From the NCBI RefSeq assembly GCF_003013405.1, contig NZ_PXZL01000001.1, positions 62,001-126,000 on the forward strand: DNA of 64,000 nucleotides, in the 5' to 3' direction. This DNA is from Brevibacillus formosus (GTDB lineage: Bacteria; Bacillota; Bacilli; Brevibacillales; Brevibacillaceae). The notes under the pieces were generated by a model, which saw only the letters and a program-made list of their open reading frames with translations, searched no databases and was not told the DNA's origin. The translations under genes and the position numbers were made by a program. Positions 9,508 through 18,457 of this stretch are shown piece by piece; the stretch's first letter is position 1, and each line of letters opens with the position of its first letter.

Positions 9508-9540
9508 ACTGAGATGAATAATGAATCTCAGCTTTGTGTT
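9508..9540. terminator. Bidirectional terminator
   Basis: The stem CTGAGAT/ATCTCAG with A-rich 5' and T-rich 3' flanks lies between the convergent TerC-like and HD-GYP genes. Confidence 0.7.
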
Positions 9541-9544
9541 TGGG

Positions 9545-10633
9545 CTATAAGGTTTTGACGATCGTCACGCTCATCCATTCTTTATCGTACAGATCGATTT
9601 CATAGGGGCTGGCTACGTCAGATCCATCTTCATTGGTTAAAATACGGATCGTGGGCCGATTCACTGCCAATGGATTCACTTTGGAAACGACTCCGGTATG
9701 TCCTGTACTCAGTAATACAGTAGAAGCAATTGGATATATGGCGACGTGCTGCAAGAATAGCTTGAGCAGGTCAAGGTCGAAATAGGTGTTTCCTGTGGCG
9801 AACAGATACTCGGTAGCATCACTCGGCGAGTAGCTTTTCCGAAATGGACGCGGGGAAACTAAGGCATCGTAAACATCCGCGATTGCCACGATGCGTGCAT
9901 ACTCGTGAATGTTTTTCTCACAGAGCTGACGGGGGTATCCTGTTCCGTTGTATCTCTCGTGGTGCTGCAGCGCACAGTGTGCGGAGACGACCGAGATATT
10001 ATGTTGATTCCGCAAAATATTGAAGCCTTCTTCGGTATGGTATTGGACACGTTGCCGTTCTTCTGCGCTTAATTCAGTACGCATGGTCCAGAGCTCCTTA
10101 GGAACCTGTGTCATGCCGATGTCGAACAAAAGCGCACCAATGCCCAATTCCATCATCTGCTGCTGGTTGTAGCCTTTGGCCATCCCGACCACACCAGACA
10201 GAACGGCGACATTGACAGCGTGATGAAAAAGGTAACCGTCCAATACATGAAGACTGGACAGGTTGACCAAGATGTCTTTGCGACTACTCAAGTCTTGAAA
10301 GATTTCCCGAAAAACCTTTTGAAAACTGCTCCCGAAATCAGGTACGGACGTACGGCGCTTGATCTGCGGCTGATCCATGAGGGTGGTCATCGTTTTGTAC
10401 ACGGCATCCACGGCTTCTTTACGTGTCTCATCGCGGATTACATCTTCCGGCATGATATCTTCTGTGTGCTTGTCTTGGATGTAAAGGGTATCAATTCCCA
10501 ATTGAACAAGTCGTTCAATGTAACGGGGAGTTAGTTGTACCCCGATCCCCAACAGAACGTTCCCATTTTCCTGAAATATGCTCTTTGCGATGATATCGCC
10601 AGGCTTCACCGAAGTAACATGCAATTTTCTCAC
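9545..10633 (-). CDS. HD-GYP domain protein with altered HD motif
   Basis: HD-GYP proteins hydrolyse cyclic di-GMP using a di- or tri-metal site. The 362-residue protein has an N-terminal ~60-residue domain (DUF3391-like) and a central HD-GYP domain from about residue 130. HHE (224-226), GTGYP (230-234) and DVYDAL are retained. The key His-Asp dyad reads Phe170-Asp171 (LLFDIGM instead of LLHDIGK), which removes a metal ligand and the following Lys. This may be a reduced-activity or signalling-only member. No receiver domain or membrane segment is present. Confidence 0.9.
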   Translation of the reverse strand: MRKLHVTSVKPGDIIAKSIFQENGNVLLGIGVQLTPRYIERLVQLGIDTLYIQDKHTEDIMPEDVIRDETRKEAVDAVYKTMTTLMDQPQIKRRTSVPDFGSSFQKVFREIFQDLSSRKDILVNLSSLHVLDGYLFHHAVNVAVLSGVVGMAKGYNQQQMMELGIGALLFDIGMTQVPKELWTMRTELSAEERQRVQYHTEEGFNILRNQHNISVVSAHCALQHHERYNGTGYPRQLCEKNIHEYARIVAIADVYDALVSPRPFRKSYSPSDATEYLFATGNTYFDLDLLKLFLQHVAIYPIASTVLLSTGHTGVVSKVNPLAVNRPTIRILTNEDGSDVASPYEIDLYDKEWMSVTIVKTL

Positions 10634-10784
10634 AACGAAAGCCCCAGTCCTTTTTTAATGGAATGTAAATAGTCCTGATTATCAGTCAGTTCATATAGTT
10701 CCATTTTATCACAATTGAACAGAGGGAGACTACCGCTGTTGAGGGACTTCTTTTAATTGTCATTTTTTTCCTTGCTCAAATTCT

Positions 10785-11402
10785 TTACTGTTCTGCTGCA
10801 CGATCTGAACGGGTAAACCAGCGGAATGGATTGAGTGACCAGCGAGGCTCGTAGCGGGCATAGCGCTCCTTGCGACGAGTTAAGCGTTGTTGCATAAGAT
10901 CCAGTTCAAAGGTAACACGGCGCATTTCTAAGCGGAGGGACTCTTGCATTTCTTCAATGTCCGCAATCTTTTGCAGAATGGTCGATTGCATATGATTCAT
11001 AGAGGAGAGCTGAGTGAGCTCCTGTTGAAATTGGACGAGTGTCTCGTGGACTGTCATTTCCACTTCTCGCATGCCCGTTCCCAGCTTGTTTGTGGCGCTG
11101 AGTGTAACAGCGGTTTCTTCCGCACCTGCGAGTTCTTCTTCCATTAGCATTTCCTCGGACAGGCGACCTTCTTCTATCAGTTGGCGCTGAATATCTTTTA
11201 ACGAGCTGTTGCCGTTGTCTTTTCTTTCCTTCACTTCCTTGAGCAGTTCAAAGCCTGCTTCGCTGATCAAATAGTGACCCTGCGGATTTTTTAGACGTTC
11301 CTGAGCAGGTACGAACAAGTCCAGCCAGTTACGCAGTGTACGAACATGCACATCAAGGCGATCAGCTACCTCTTTTGAAGCCATCCAAACCTGTACATCC
11401 AT
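10785..11402 (-). CDS. RacA-like protein: MerR-type HTH plus coiled coil
   Basis: This 205-residue protein begins with a MerR-type winged helix (WMASKEVADRLDVHVRTLRNWLDLF), followed by a long charged coiled coil (about residues 60-180) and a short basic, Trp-containing C-terminal tail (RWSLNPFRWFTRSDR). This order resembles RacA, which anchors chromosome origins to the cell pole during Bacillus sporulation. The homology is inferred from architecture, so I give no symbol. AAGGAGTGA precedes the ATG at 11402. Confidence 0.65.
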   Translation of the reverse strand: MDVQVWMASKEVADRLDVHVRTLRNWLDLFVPAQERLKNPQGHYLISEAGFELLKEVKERKDNGNSSLKDIQRQLIEEGRLSEEMLMEEELAGAEETAVTLSATNKLGTGMREVEMTVHETLVQFQQELTQLSSMNHMQSTILQKIADIEEMQESLRLEMRRVTFELDLMQQRLTRRKERYARYEPRWSLNPFRWFTRSDRAAEQ

Positions 11403-11635
11403 CCCGAATCACTCCTTTTTTTCCTCTCGGTATTCCCGGTGGACTCATTATAGCACCAAAATTTTCCGGGTAAGAGAGAATCGACAAAGGTTCTAAAAAC
11501 TAGTGATCTTTCGTCCGATTCGGACAGCTCGTCGTATTTTGTCTAAATTGGCTGTCTGCTCATAATGACCGGGACAGGCGCGTACATATGGAAGGAGTAA
11601 GCATGTTTTTGCTCGTTGGGTGAGGAGAGGACCGG

Positions 11636-12361
11636 ATGATGCAATCTGTTTTCTGGATTGTCCTTTTGACTGCTGCCTTGGCGAGCAGTATCGGGGGACT
11701 GCTGTTATGTTTGCGTGCCTGGTCATCCGAGGCATTGTTTGCGATGATCAGTGCAGGGGCTGGGCTGCTGCTGGCGATTACGCTGCTGGATTTGATGCCG
11801 CATGTGTTTTCTGACAAGAGCTTGTGGTTGATGCCTTTTGTGCTCGTTGGCTTTGTGACGCTTTTTGCTCTGGAATTAATCAGCAAGTCGAGCGGAGAGT
11901 TTGGGTCCACCGGAATGATTGGGGTCATGACGGGTTTTTTATTGCATGCATTTGTCGAAGGCGTCTCATTAGTGGCAAGCTTGCGGATGGATTCAGAAGT
12001 TGGGGTATCCGTGTTGGTGGCGATGCTGCTGCACAAAATTCCCGATGGTGTAACCATAGCCTCTCTTTTGTTGGCAGCGACCAACTCGAGAAAGAAAGCA
12101 TTTTGGGGGGCGACATCCCTTGGGATCGCGACGATTGCAGGAGCTCTCAGCTTTGGTTTTGCTGAGCGAATGTTTCCGCCGAATTGGTCTGGCATTATGC
12201 TGGCCATGACGACTGGTATTTTTTTGTATGTATCCGCCAGCCATCTCGTCCCATATATCGGACAAACCAAAAAGGCACAGTACGGGGTTTATTTTGTTGG
12301 CGCGATGGCCGTGTATCTGATTTTGTCTGCTTTTTTACACGCGAGTCACTTACATGCATAA
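11636..12361 (+). CDS. ZIP family divalent metal transporter
   Basis: This 241-residue membrane protein has about eight helices. Helix 4 contains HAFVEGVSL and helix 5 contains LLHKIPDGVTIASL, the paired histidine/acidic metal-binding motifs of ZIP transporters. These import Zn, Mn or Fe into the cytoplasm (some bacterial members run outward). The start at the tandem ATG-ATG follows GAGAGGA. The metal cannot be told from sequence, and no Fur or Zur box was recognised upstream. Confidence 0.9.
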   Translation: MMQSVFWIVLLTAALASSIGGLLLCLRAWSSEALFAMISAGAGLLLAITLLDLMPHVFSDKSLWLMPFVLVGFVTLFALELISKSSGEFGSTGMIGVMTGFLLHAFVEGVSLVASLRMDSEVGVSVLVAMLLHKIPDGVTIASLLLAATNSRKKAFWGATSLGIATIAGALSFGFAERMFPPNWSGIMLAMTTGIFLYVSASHLVPYIGQTKKAQYGVYFVGAMAVYLILSAFLHASHLHA

Positions 12362-12414
12362 AAGGTCCCATTCCTAGCCAGTCTAGTCTGGAGGAAGGAG
12401 TGTGGACTGACAGT

Positions 12415-12567
12415 ATGAACCATCAAGAGCAAATGAAAACAGACGATCTCTTGCAGTCATTGACTGAATTCCCGGTCATGGGGACATCGTTGAATCCATT
12501 GCAGGAATCGTGGGCTTCCTCTGAAGCTCTATCTACGCTAACCGATCAGCCTGGAAGTACCGATTAA
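12415..12567 (+). CDS. Small acidic hypothetical protein (50 aa)
   Basis: A 50-residue frame (MNHQEQMKTDDLLQSL...) follows GGAGGAAGGAG, which is about 14 bases from the ATG; an in-frame GTG at 12400 would sit closer. The peptide is acidic and Ser/Thr rich with no membrane helix. It lies between the ZIP gene and fabI on the same strand. The good ribosome site and codon pattern suggest it is real, but its function is unknown. Confidence 0.5.
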   Translation: MNHQEQMKTDDLLQSLTEFPVMGTSLNPLQESWASSEALSTLTDQPGSTD

Positions 12568-12663
12568 AGGTTTTTACACTGCCCCTCCCGTTTATCCACT
12601 CGTATCCTTGGACAAGATCGGTTATAATGCAGGGGAATAAGTTGGGAAAGGGGCAGATACATA

Positions 12664-13437
12664 ATGAATACATTGTTGCAAGGAAAGAACATCGTCATCA
12701 TGGGCGTAGCAAACCACCGCAGCATTGCCTGGGGAATTGCGCAATCCTTACATAATGCTGGAGCGAATTTGATTTTTACGTACCAAGGGGAGCGTCTGCG
12801 TGAAAACGTGGCAGCACTCACGGAAAAATTGGGAGTAGAGTCGCTGTTGGTAAATTGCGATGTCACGAAGGATGAAGATGTCGAAGCGGCATTTGCTGTA
12901 ATCAAAGAAAAAGTGGGCGTTATTCATGGTCTAGCGCACTGCATTGCGTTTGCGAAAACGGAAGAGCTCGAAGGCGAGTACGTTAACACTTCCCGCGAAG
13001 GATATGCATTGGCACAAGACATTAGCGCATTCTCCCTGGTCGCAGTTGCTCGTGCTGCTCGTCCGTTGATGACGGAGGGCGGAAGCATCGTGACTTTGAC
13101 TTACCTTGGCGGTGAGCGCGTAATTCAAAACTACAACGTGATGGGTGTAGCCAAAGCTGCGCTTGATGCATCTGTTCGTTATTTGGCAAACGACCTGGGC
13201 AAAGAGAACATTCGTATCAATGCGATCTCCGCTGGTCCAATCCGTACGCTTGCTGCAAAAGGAATCCGCAATTTCAACTCCGTACTGAAAGAAATTGAGG
13301 AAAAAGCGCCATTGCGCCGCACGATTGATCAATCGGAAGTAGGCGACACTGCTCTCTTCTTGTTCAGCAATCTCTCCCGAGGAATCACGGGTGAAATTCT
13401 GCACGTCGATGCTGGCTACAGCATTATGGGCGGCTAA
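12664..13437 (+). CDS. fabI: Enoyl-ACP reductase FabI (NADH-dependent)
   Basis: FabI carries out the last reduction of each fatty-acid elongation cycle. The 257-residue protein has the atypical Rossmann start GVANHRSIAWGIA. The catalytic Tyr-x6-Lys is read as Tyr in NYNVMGVAKAAL with the Lys seven residues later. The N-terminal NIVIMG and the C-terminal VDAGYSIMGG are typical. It is monocistronic, with a strong terminator downstream. The protein is the triclosan target in other bacteria; this copy looks intact. Confidence 0.97.
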   Translation: MNTLLQGKNIVIMGVANHRSIAWGIAQSLHNAGANLIFTYQGERLRENVAALTEKLGVESLLVNCDVTKDEDVEAAFAVIKEKVGVIHGLAHCIAFAKTEELEGEYVNTSREGYALAQDISAFSLVAVARAARPLMTEGGSIVTLTYLGGERVIQNYNVMGVAKAALDASVRYLANDLGKENIRINAISAGPIRTLAAKGIRNFNSVLKEIEEKAPLRRTIDQSEVGDTALFLFSNLSRGITGEILHVDAGYSIMGG

Positions 13438-13464
13438 CCAGAAGTCAATTTCCCGAAAAAGAAT

Positions 13465-13529
13465 AACAGGCCCCGCTTTCTCGCATACTATACCCAAAAA
13501 ATGATGCGTGAAAGGGGGCCTGTTTTTTT
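13465..13529 (+). terminator. Strong Rho-independent terminator after fabI
   Basis: A long inverted repeat (AACAGGCCCCGCTTTCTCGCAT with its complement from 13502) is followed by seven T. It also faces the convergent helicase gene. Confidence 0.85.
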
Positions 13530-13592
13530 ATGTTTCCGTTGATTACGAACATGGAAGAGTTTTTGATCTATATGGGCGGCGGCTTTCAGTAC

Positions 13593-16010
13593 TTACCTGC
13601 CCATCTCGGCGATGAAGCGGGAGGTGCGGGTCTTTCGTCCGAAGCGCTCCCGGGGGATACCGATACACAAGCTGTGACGGGCCCGGGTAATCGCGACGTA
13701 TAGGAGACGGCGTTCTTCTTCAAGCGCACCGGAGCCGCCTTTTCGCAGCTCATCCAATGTGTACTCATGAGGAAGGGCACCTTCTACCAGATCAGGCAAG
13801 AAGACGTGGTCGTATTCGAGACCTTTTGCCCGATGGATGCTTAAAACATGAACAGCTTCGTCAGGGAGTGGCCGCATCGTGCGCCACTCTTTTTCTTGGC
13901 GAGCCATTTGATCGATATAAGCCAAAAAATCGCTAATCGTCGCATGGCGCTTGGAAGCTGCCAGGATTTGCTGCAACTCATCGCTCCAACGTTCCCGGCC
14001 ATCTTCCCGGTCTTTCGCGCGTTTTTTTAGATAGTCGCGCAGTTTGCCATCCTCATAGATGAGCTCCAGCGCCTGAGCAGGTGGAACATCCTTGCACGCG
14101 GTGAGAATCTCATTGATTTGCTGCATGTGCTTGCGCTGATACGTCTTGAGCTGTGTCAGATGCGGAAGAACGTGCAGAATCGGCTTGTCCTCGATGATGG
14201 CTTGGCTGCGCAAGACATTCCACATTTCGGCTGAGATGTAGAGGGTCGACAATATTTCTTTAAGCGCATCGGTGTCATCCGGGTTTAACGCGAGCCGCAA
14301 ATAATTGAGCGTCCAGCGAACCGTTTGGCGTTGGTAAAAGGAATCCTCCTCTTGCGTGTAATGAAAAGGAATCCCTGCTTCGCTCAGGCGCTCCAAAATG
14401 GGGCGTGCAGATTCATTGGTGCGGTACAAGATCGCGCATTCACCCAAAATGGCGCCCTGCTCACGACGATGGATAATTTCATCGACGATCCGGGAAGCTT
14501 GTTCTTCTTCATCTTCCGGCTCGAATAAATACGTGTCGCCTTCCTCGCGATGAAAGGACTGACATTCCTTTGCCCAACGCTCCCGGTTGTGACCGATCAG
14601 CGAATAGCCAAGACTGACGATCGAGGAATGGGAACGGTAGTTGACCTCGAGTGTAAATGTCGACGCCTGCGGAAAGTCTTTGGTGAAGCCCAAGATGTAC
14701 TGCGGATCACTGCCGCGAAAGCCGTAAATAGACTGGTCGTCATCCCCGATGACACACAAATTGTTTTGTGGAGCGGCTAATAGCTTGACCGTCTCATACT
14801 GAATGCGATTGATATCCTGAAACTCATCGACCATCACATAGGTGATGCGTTCCTGATAACGGCGCAGAAGCCCTGGGTCATCGCGCAGCATTTCGTAGCA
14901 GCCAATGAGCATGTCGTCAAAGTCAAACCATTGATGCTTTTTCTTTGTGGCCTCGTACAGAGGATAAAGCTGGATCGCCCGTTTTTCTGCATCGTTCGTT
15001 GCTTCCCGATACGCGACCTCATGGGGGAGGATGTATTCGTTTTTCCAACGGCTAACGATGCCGAGTGCTTCGGTGATCTCTGTTTCTTTTAGCGTGGCAA
15101 GGTCGTCATGACCGAGCAGTGCACCGGTCTCCCGCATCAATCGCCATTTTTGCCAATCCTTTTTCAAAAGGCGCTGTTGATCCCAGCGTTCTGGCTGGTG
15201 ATGCAAGAGCATTCGGTAAAAGATGCTGTGGAACGTACCGGCAATCAGCTCACGGGCTTGTCCAGCGGGTAACTGCCGGGCAATACGCTGACGGATTTCA
15301 TCGGCGGCTTTGGTCGTAAAGGTCACAACCATGATTTGATTCGGCTTTACACCCAACTCTGAGATCAAGTGAGTCGTGCGTGCAGTCATGACGCGCGTCT
15401 TGCCACTTCCCGCTCCCGCGAGGATGAGAAAAGGTCCCTCGGTAGCGTGCACCGCTTGCTGTTGTCCCGGGTGCAGCGATTGGTCGCGCATTTGCTCAGC
15501 CATGTGAGAGATGGTCTTTTTCGGCATCAAGCGTTTGCGGAAAACCGGTGGCTTTGGAGCTGGCGGGGAAGGCGTCGTGCTTGTACCGATCGTTCGCTTT
15601 TTTGGAAGGCGAAAGGAGCCGATGGTCGCTGTATTTGTTTCGTCTGCGTCTATGGATGCCTCGCTCTGCTCCTTAGTTGAGAAAGCAAGTGGTTCTTTCG
15701 CGTTATCGTCGCTGTGCTCCTTTTCAGCCATAGCCAAGACAGCCTGAAAAGCAGTGGCAGCCGTCTCATTTATCGCTTGCAGCGAATCGAGCGGAGCAGG
15801 ACCATTTTCCGTCAGAAGCGGGCATTCTGCTCCTTCCGGATGGAAGAAATGAGGCTCAAAGCTGATGCCAGCATGAAGACGAAGCGCCGATGCACAGGCT
15901 GGACAGCGTACCTTGTCCTGCCGGGCAGCCATGCGCCAAAACGGTATGCGGTTGTAGTTCTGTGGTAGCAACAGGATGGGTTTGTTGTCTAGTAAAGCGT
16001 AGTTCATCAT
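13593..16010 (-). CDS. UvrD/Rep-type superfamily 1 DNA helicase with N-terminal zinc-binding extension
   Basis: The 805-residue protein contains the SF1A helicase motifs in order: AGAGSGKTRVM (Walker A, near 220), VDEFQDIN (motif II, near 410), GDDDQSIYGFRG (motif III), NYRS (IV), and near the C-terminus VLSIHRAKGLEYDHVFL (V) and RRLLYVAITRA (VI). It unwinds DNA 3' to 5' using ATP in repair or restart. The first ~75 residues hold CPAC...HFFHP...CP, a CoiA-like zinc-binding module, followed by a ~100-residue low-complexity linker. This resembles B. subtilis YjcD more than PcrA. Confidence 0.92.
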   Translation of the reverse strand: MMNYALLDNKPILLLPQNYNRIPFWRMAARQDKVRCPACASALRLHAGISFEPHFFHPEGAECPLLTENGPAPLDSLQAINETAATAFQAVLAMAEKEHSDDNAKEPLAFSTKEQSEASIDADETNTATIGSFRLPKKRTIGTSTTPSPPAPKPPVFRKRLMPKKTISHMAEQMRDQSLHPGQQQAVHATEGPFLILAGAGSGKTRVMTARTTHLISELGVKPNQIMVVTFTTKAADEIRQRIARQLPAGQARELIAGTFHSIFYRMLLHHQPERWDQQRLLKKDWQKWRLMRETGALLGHDDLATLKETEITEALGIVSRWKNEYILPHEVAYREATNDAEKRAIQLYPLYEATKKKHQWFDFDDMLIGCYEMLRDDPGLLRRYQERITYVMVDEFQDINRIQYETVKLLAAPQNNLCVIGDDDQSIYGFRGSDPQYILGFTKDFPQASTFTLEVNYRSHSSIVSLGYSLIGHNRERWAKECQSFHREEGDTYLFEPEDEEEQASRIVDEIIHRREQGAILGECAILYRTNESARPILERLSEAGIPFHYTQEEDSFYQRQTVRWTLNYLRLALNPDDTDALKEILSTLYISAEMWNVLRSQAIIEDKPILHVLPHLTQLKTYQRKHMQQINEILTACKDVPPAQALELIYEDGKLRDYLKKRAKDREDGRERWSDELQQILAASKRHATISDFLAYIDQMARQEKEWRTMRPLPDEAVHVLSIHRAKGLEYDHVFLPDLVEGALPHEYTLDELRKGGSGALEEERRLLYVAITRARHSLCIGIPRERFGRKTRTSRFIAEMGR

Positions 16011-16027
16011 GACACCTCGGAAACAAG

Positions 16028-16055
16028 AAGTGCCCCCTGTCGGCAGGGGACACTT
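16028..16055 (-). terminator. Hairpin after CBS/CorC gene
   Basis: The stem AAGTGcCCCCTG / CAGGGGaCACTT sits between the helicase start and the CBS gene stop. The T-tract is weak, so termination is only probable. Confidence 0.45.
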
Positions 16056-16078
16056 GCCATTATGGTCGTTCTTTTCGA

Positions 16079-17437
16079 TTAGGAGTGCAGCGACACGATG
16101 TCCTCAGGAAGAGCAGACGAATCTTCTGCTCCCAAATACGTGATGCTCACCCGTGTAATGCGATGGTTTTCCAGTTCGCTGATCGCAAAAAGATAGCCTT
16201 GGAATGTGACGGTTTTGCCTTTCGCGACCTCTTCATTTAACTGGCTGTAGAGCCATCCGGCAATGGTGTCGACTTCGTCGGAAACGACTTCAATCGATAT
16301 GTAATCATTCAGTTCTGTCAAGAGAGTTTTGCCGGAAACCGAGAGCGTATTGCTAGAGCTTTCTTCAATTTCAGGGCGCTCATTTTCATCGAACTCATCC
16401 TGAATATCACCGACGATTTCCTCCAAAATGTCTTCCATCGTTAACAACCCTGCTGTACCTCCGTATTCGTCAATCACGATGGCGAGCTGGGAACGGCGTT
16501 TTTGCATTAAGCGCAAGACGTGGCTAATTTCCATGGACTCCGGCACCGTTAATAATGGGCGGAGAAAATCAGTTAACTCTGCCTTCCCTGTCGTCAGCGC
16601 AGAGAGGTAAAAATCTGAGATGTGCACAAAGCCAATCAGCCTGTCCTTATCCTCATGGGCGACGGGAAAGCGCGAATGGCGAGATTCTCTCATGATTTCG
16701 AGGTTTTCGTCAAACGTGTTGTCGTCGTATAGGCAAATCATTTCAATCCGTGGGATCATAATTTCCCGGGCAAGACGTTCGGAAAACACGAAGACATTGT
16801 CGACGAGAGCCATCTCTGTCTGGTCAATGTGACCGCTTTTATGACTCTGGTTCATGAGAAGGCGGATTTCTTCTTCGGTATGAGCAGATTCGTTTTCGGT
16901 GGCAGGCTCGACTCCAAGGCGTCTGATCAGTAAATTGGCTGCTCCATTTAAAAACCAGATGAGCGGGTAGCTCAGCTTGTAGAAGAACATGAGCGGTGCG
17001 GCAGTCCATAGGGAAGTGGCCTCCGCTTTTTGAATCGCCAAAGACTTAGGCGCAAGCTCTCCGAATACGATATGTAAAAATGTGATGATTGCAAAAGCGA
17101 TCGCAAGTGAGGTCGGACCGACCAAATAAGATGGGAAATGAAAAAATGCCATGACGGGCGCGACGTAATGGGCGACGGCAGGCTCACCGACCCAGCCTAA
17201 CCCCAGCGAAGCTAGCGTAATTCCGAGCTGGCACGCGGACAGATAGGCATCGAGCTCTCGTGTGACTTTTTGCGCGTAGCGGGCACTTTTGTTATTGCCT
17301 TCGCTGACGAGCTGGGTCAGACGAGTTTGGCGAACTTTTACCAACGAGAATTCTGCTGCGACGAAGAAGCCGTTTAGAAGAACCAAAAATACCACAAGCA
17401 GCAGATTCAGCGTAATCTCCCCGATCGGACTCTCCAA
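16079..17437 (-). CDS. DUF21/CBS/CorC-HlyC membrane protein
   Basis: This ~452-residue protein belongs to the hemolysin C/CorC (CNNM-like) family, whose members are linked to Mg or other cation efflux. The order is a DUF21 transmembrane domain (residues ~1-190), paired CBS domains (~200-330; contains IPRIEMICLYDD and VIDEYGGTAGLLTMEDILEEIVGDI) and a C-terminal CorC domain. I chose the TTG at 17437 directly after GGAGGT; the frame is open to 17479. CBS domains probably bind adenine nucleotides. Confidence 0.92.
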   Translation of the reverse strand: MESPIGEITLNLLLVVFLVLLNGFFVAAEFSLVKVRQTRLTQLVSEGNNKSARYAQKVTRELDAYLSACQLGITLASLGLGWVGEPAVAHYVAPVMAFFHFPSYLVGPTSLAIAFAIITFLHIVFGELAPKSLAIQKAEATSLWTAAPLMFFYKLSYPLIWFLNGAANLLIRRLGVEPATENESAHTEEEIRLLMNQSHKSGHIDQTEMALVDNVFVFSERLAREIMIPRIEMICLYDDNTFDENLEIMRESRHSRFPVAHEDKDRLIGFVHISDFYLSALTTGKAELTDFLRPLLTVPESMEISHVLRLMQKRRSQLAIVIDEYGGTAGLLTMEDILEEIVGDIQDEFDENERPEIEESSSNTLSVSGKTLLTELNDYISIEVVSDEVDTIAGWLYSQLNEEVAKGKTVTFQGYLFAISELENHRITRVSITYLGAEDSSALPEDIVSLHS

Positions 17438-17726
17438 GCACACCTCCGCCTCCCGCAGTGCGAAAGGTGGAGCATTCACCTCCGATACGATAATGGTATT
17501 TTACGTGTACGACCAAAAACAGATAAATATTCGATCTAAAACCTGCAATGGAAATGCTTTTCATGAGCCACTCTACAGGTTTTCTTGTTACTCGTAAGTA
17601 TACCAATAGGTCAACCGAACAGTCAAAACGTTCCGATTTGAACGAGCGCATTCTGAGGCTGCTTGGACATACCTGCTTCTTTCCGATCATAAACATAAAC
17701 GAGCACGATCCAAGGAGGGGAGCGAC

Positions 17727-18371
17727 ATGTACTGGCTGCAAAAAAGTGTAGCGATTCTCACAGGAAGCGTGCTTCTAGGCATTGGGGTTAATCTGTTTTT
17801 GGTTCCGCATCGCCTAATGGAAGGAGGCATGATCGGGATCGGTTTGTTGGCGACGTATTACATGCAGATGCCGACGGGGTTGGTAATGATTTTGATAAGC
17901 ATCCCTGTGTATGTCATCGTCTTTTTTTATGATCGCAGATTGTTTTTTCACAGCTTTCACGGCATGCTGATTTCTGCTTTCTTTATAGACATTCTCTCGG
18001 ATATGCGTGGTTGGAATCTATGGTCAACTTCTTTTTCCGCAGTTACTGGCGGTGTATTAATCGGAATGGGTGTCGGCTTGATGCTTGCCTACGAGACGAA
18101 TACGGGCGGGACAGACCTGCTCGCGCAATTTCTTGCCAGACGATACAAGCTGCGCGTTGCTTTGCTGATTTTTTTAATCGATGGGCTGATCGTACTTTGC
18201 TCTACGCAGACGATCGGGATGGAGAGAATGATTTTCTCTTTGCTGACAATCGTCGCAGTTGCGGCAACCACGCATATGTTCAGTGGACTCGGGAGACCTT
18301 TGCCACCGTATACGATAATAGGCCCGCTTATTTCGCGAAAAGTGGATGATAACTCCCCACGTTCTATGTAA
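17727..18371 (+). CDS. YitT family membrane protein
   Basis: This 214-residue protein has five to six membrane helices and the YitT-type pattern (GIGVNLFLVPHRLMEGGMIGIGLL; later AYETNTGGTDLLAQFLARR). Family members in Bacillus are integral membrane proteins of unknown transport role. The protein appears to lack the usual cytoplasmic C-terminal DUF2179 domain (family length ~280), so it is the short form. AAGGAGGGG precedes the ATG. Confidence 0.82.
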   Translation: MYWLQKSVAILTGSVLLGIGVNLFLVPHRLMEGGMIGIGLLATYYMQMPTGLVMILISIPVYVIVFFYDRRLFFHSFHGMLISAFFIDILSDMRGWNLWSTSFSAVTGGVLIGMGVGLMLAYETNTGGTDLLAQFLARRYKLRVALLIFLIDGLIVLCSTQTIGMERMIFSLLTIVAVAATTHMFSGLGRPLPPYTIIGPLISRKVDDNSPRSM

Positions 18372-18457
18372 TCACGAGTACGACATTTAGGAACAGGGAA
18401 GGGGAAGGCGATATTTTGGAGAAAATAAATAGGAAAAGGATGAAATGAGGGACTGTT

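Noticed and set aside
12931-13497. 188-codon minus-strand frame within fabI
   Set aside because: Antisense of fabI and of its terminator; no ribosome site.
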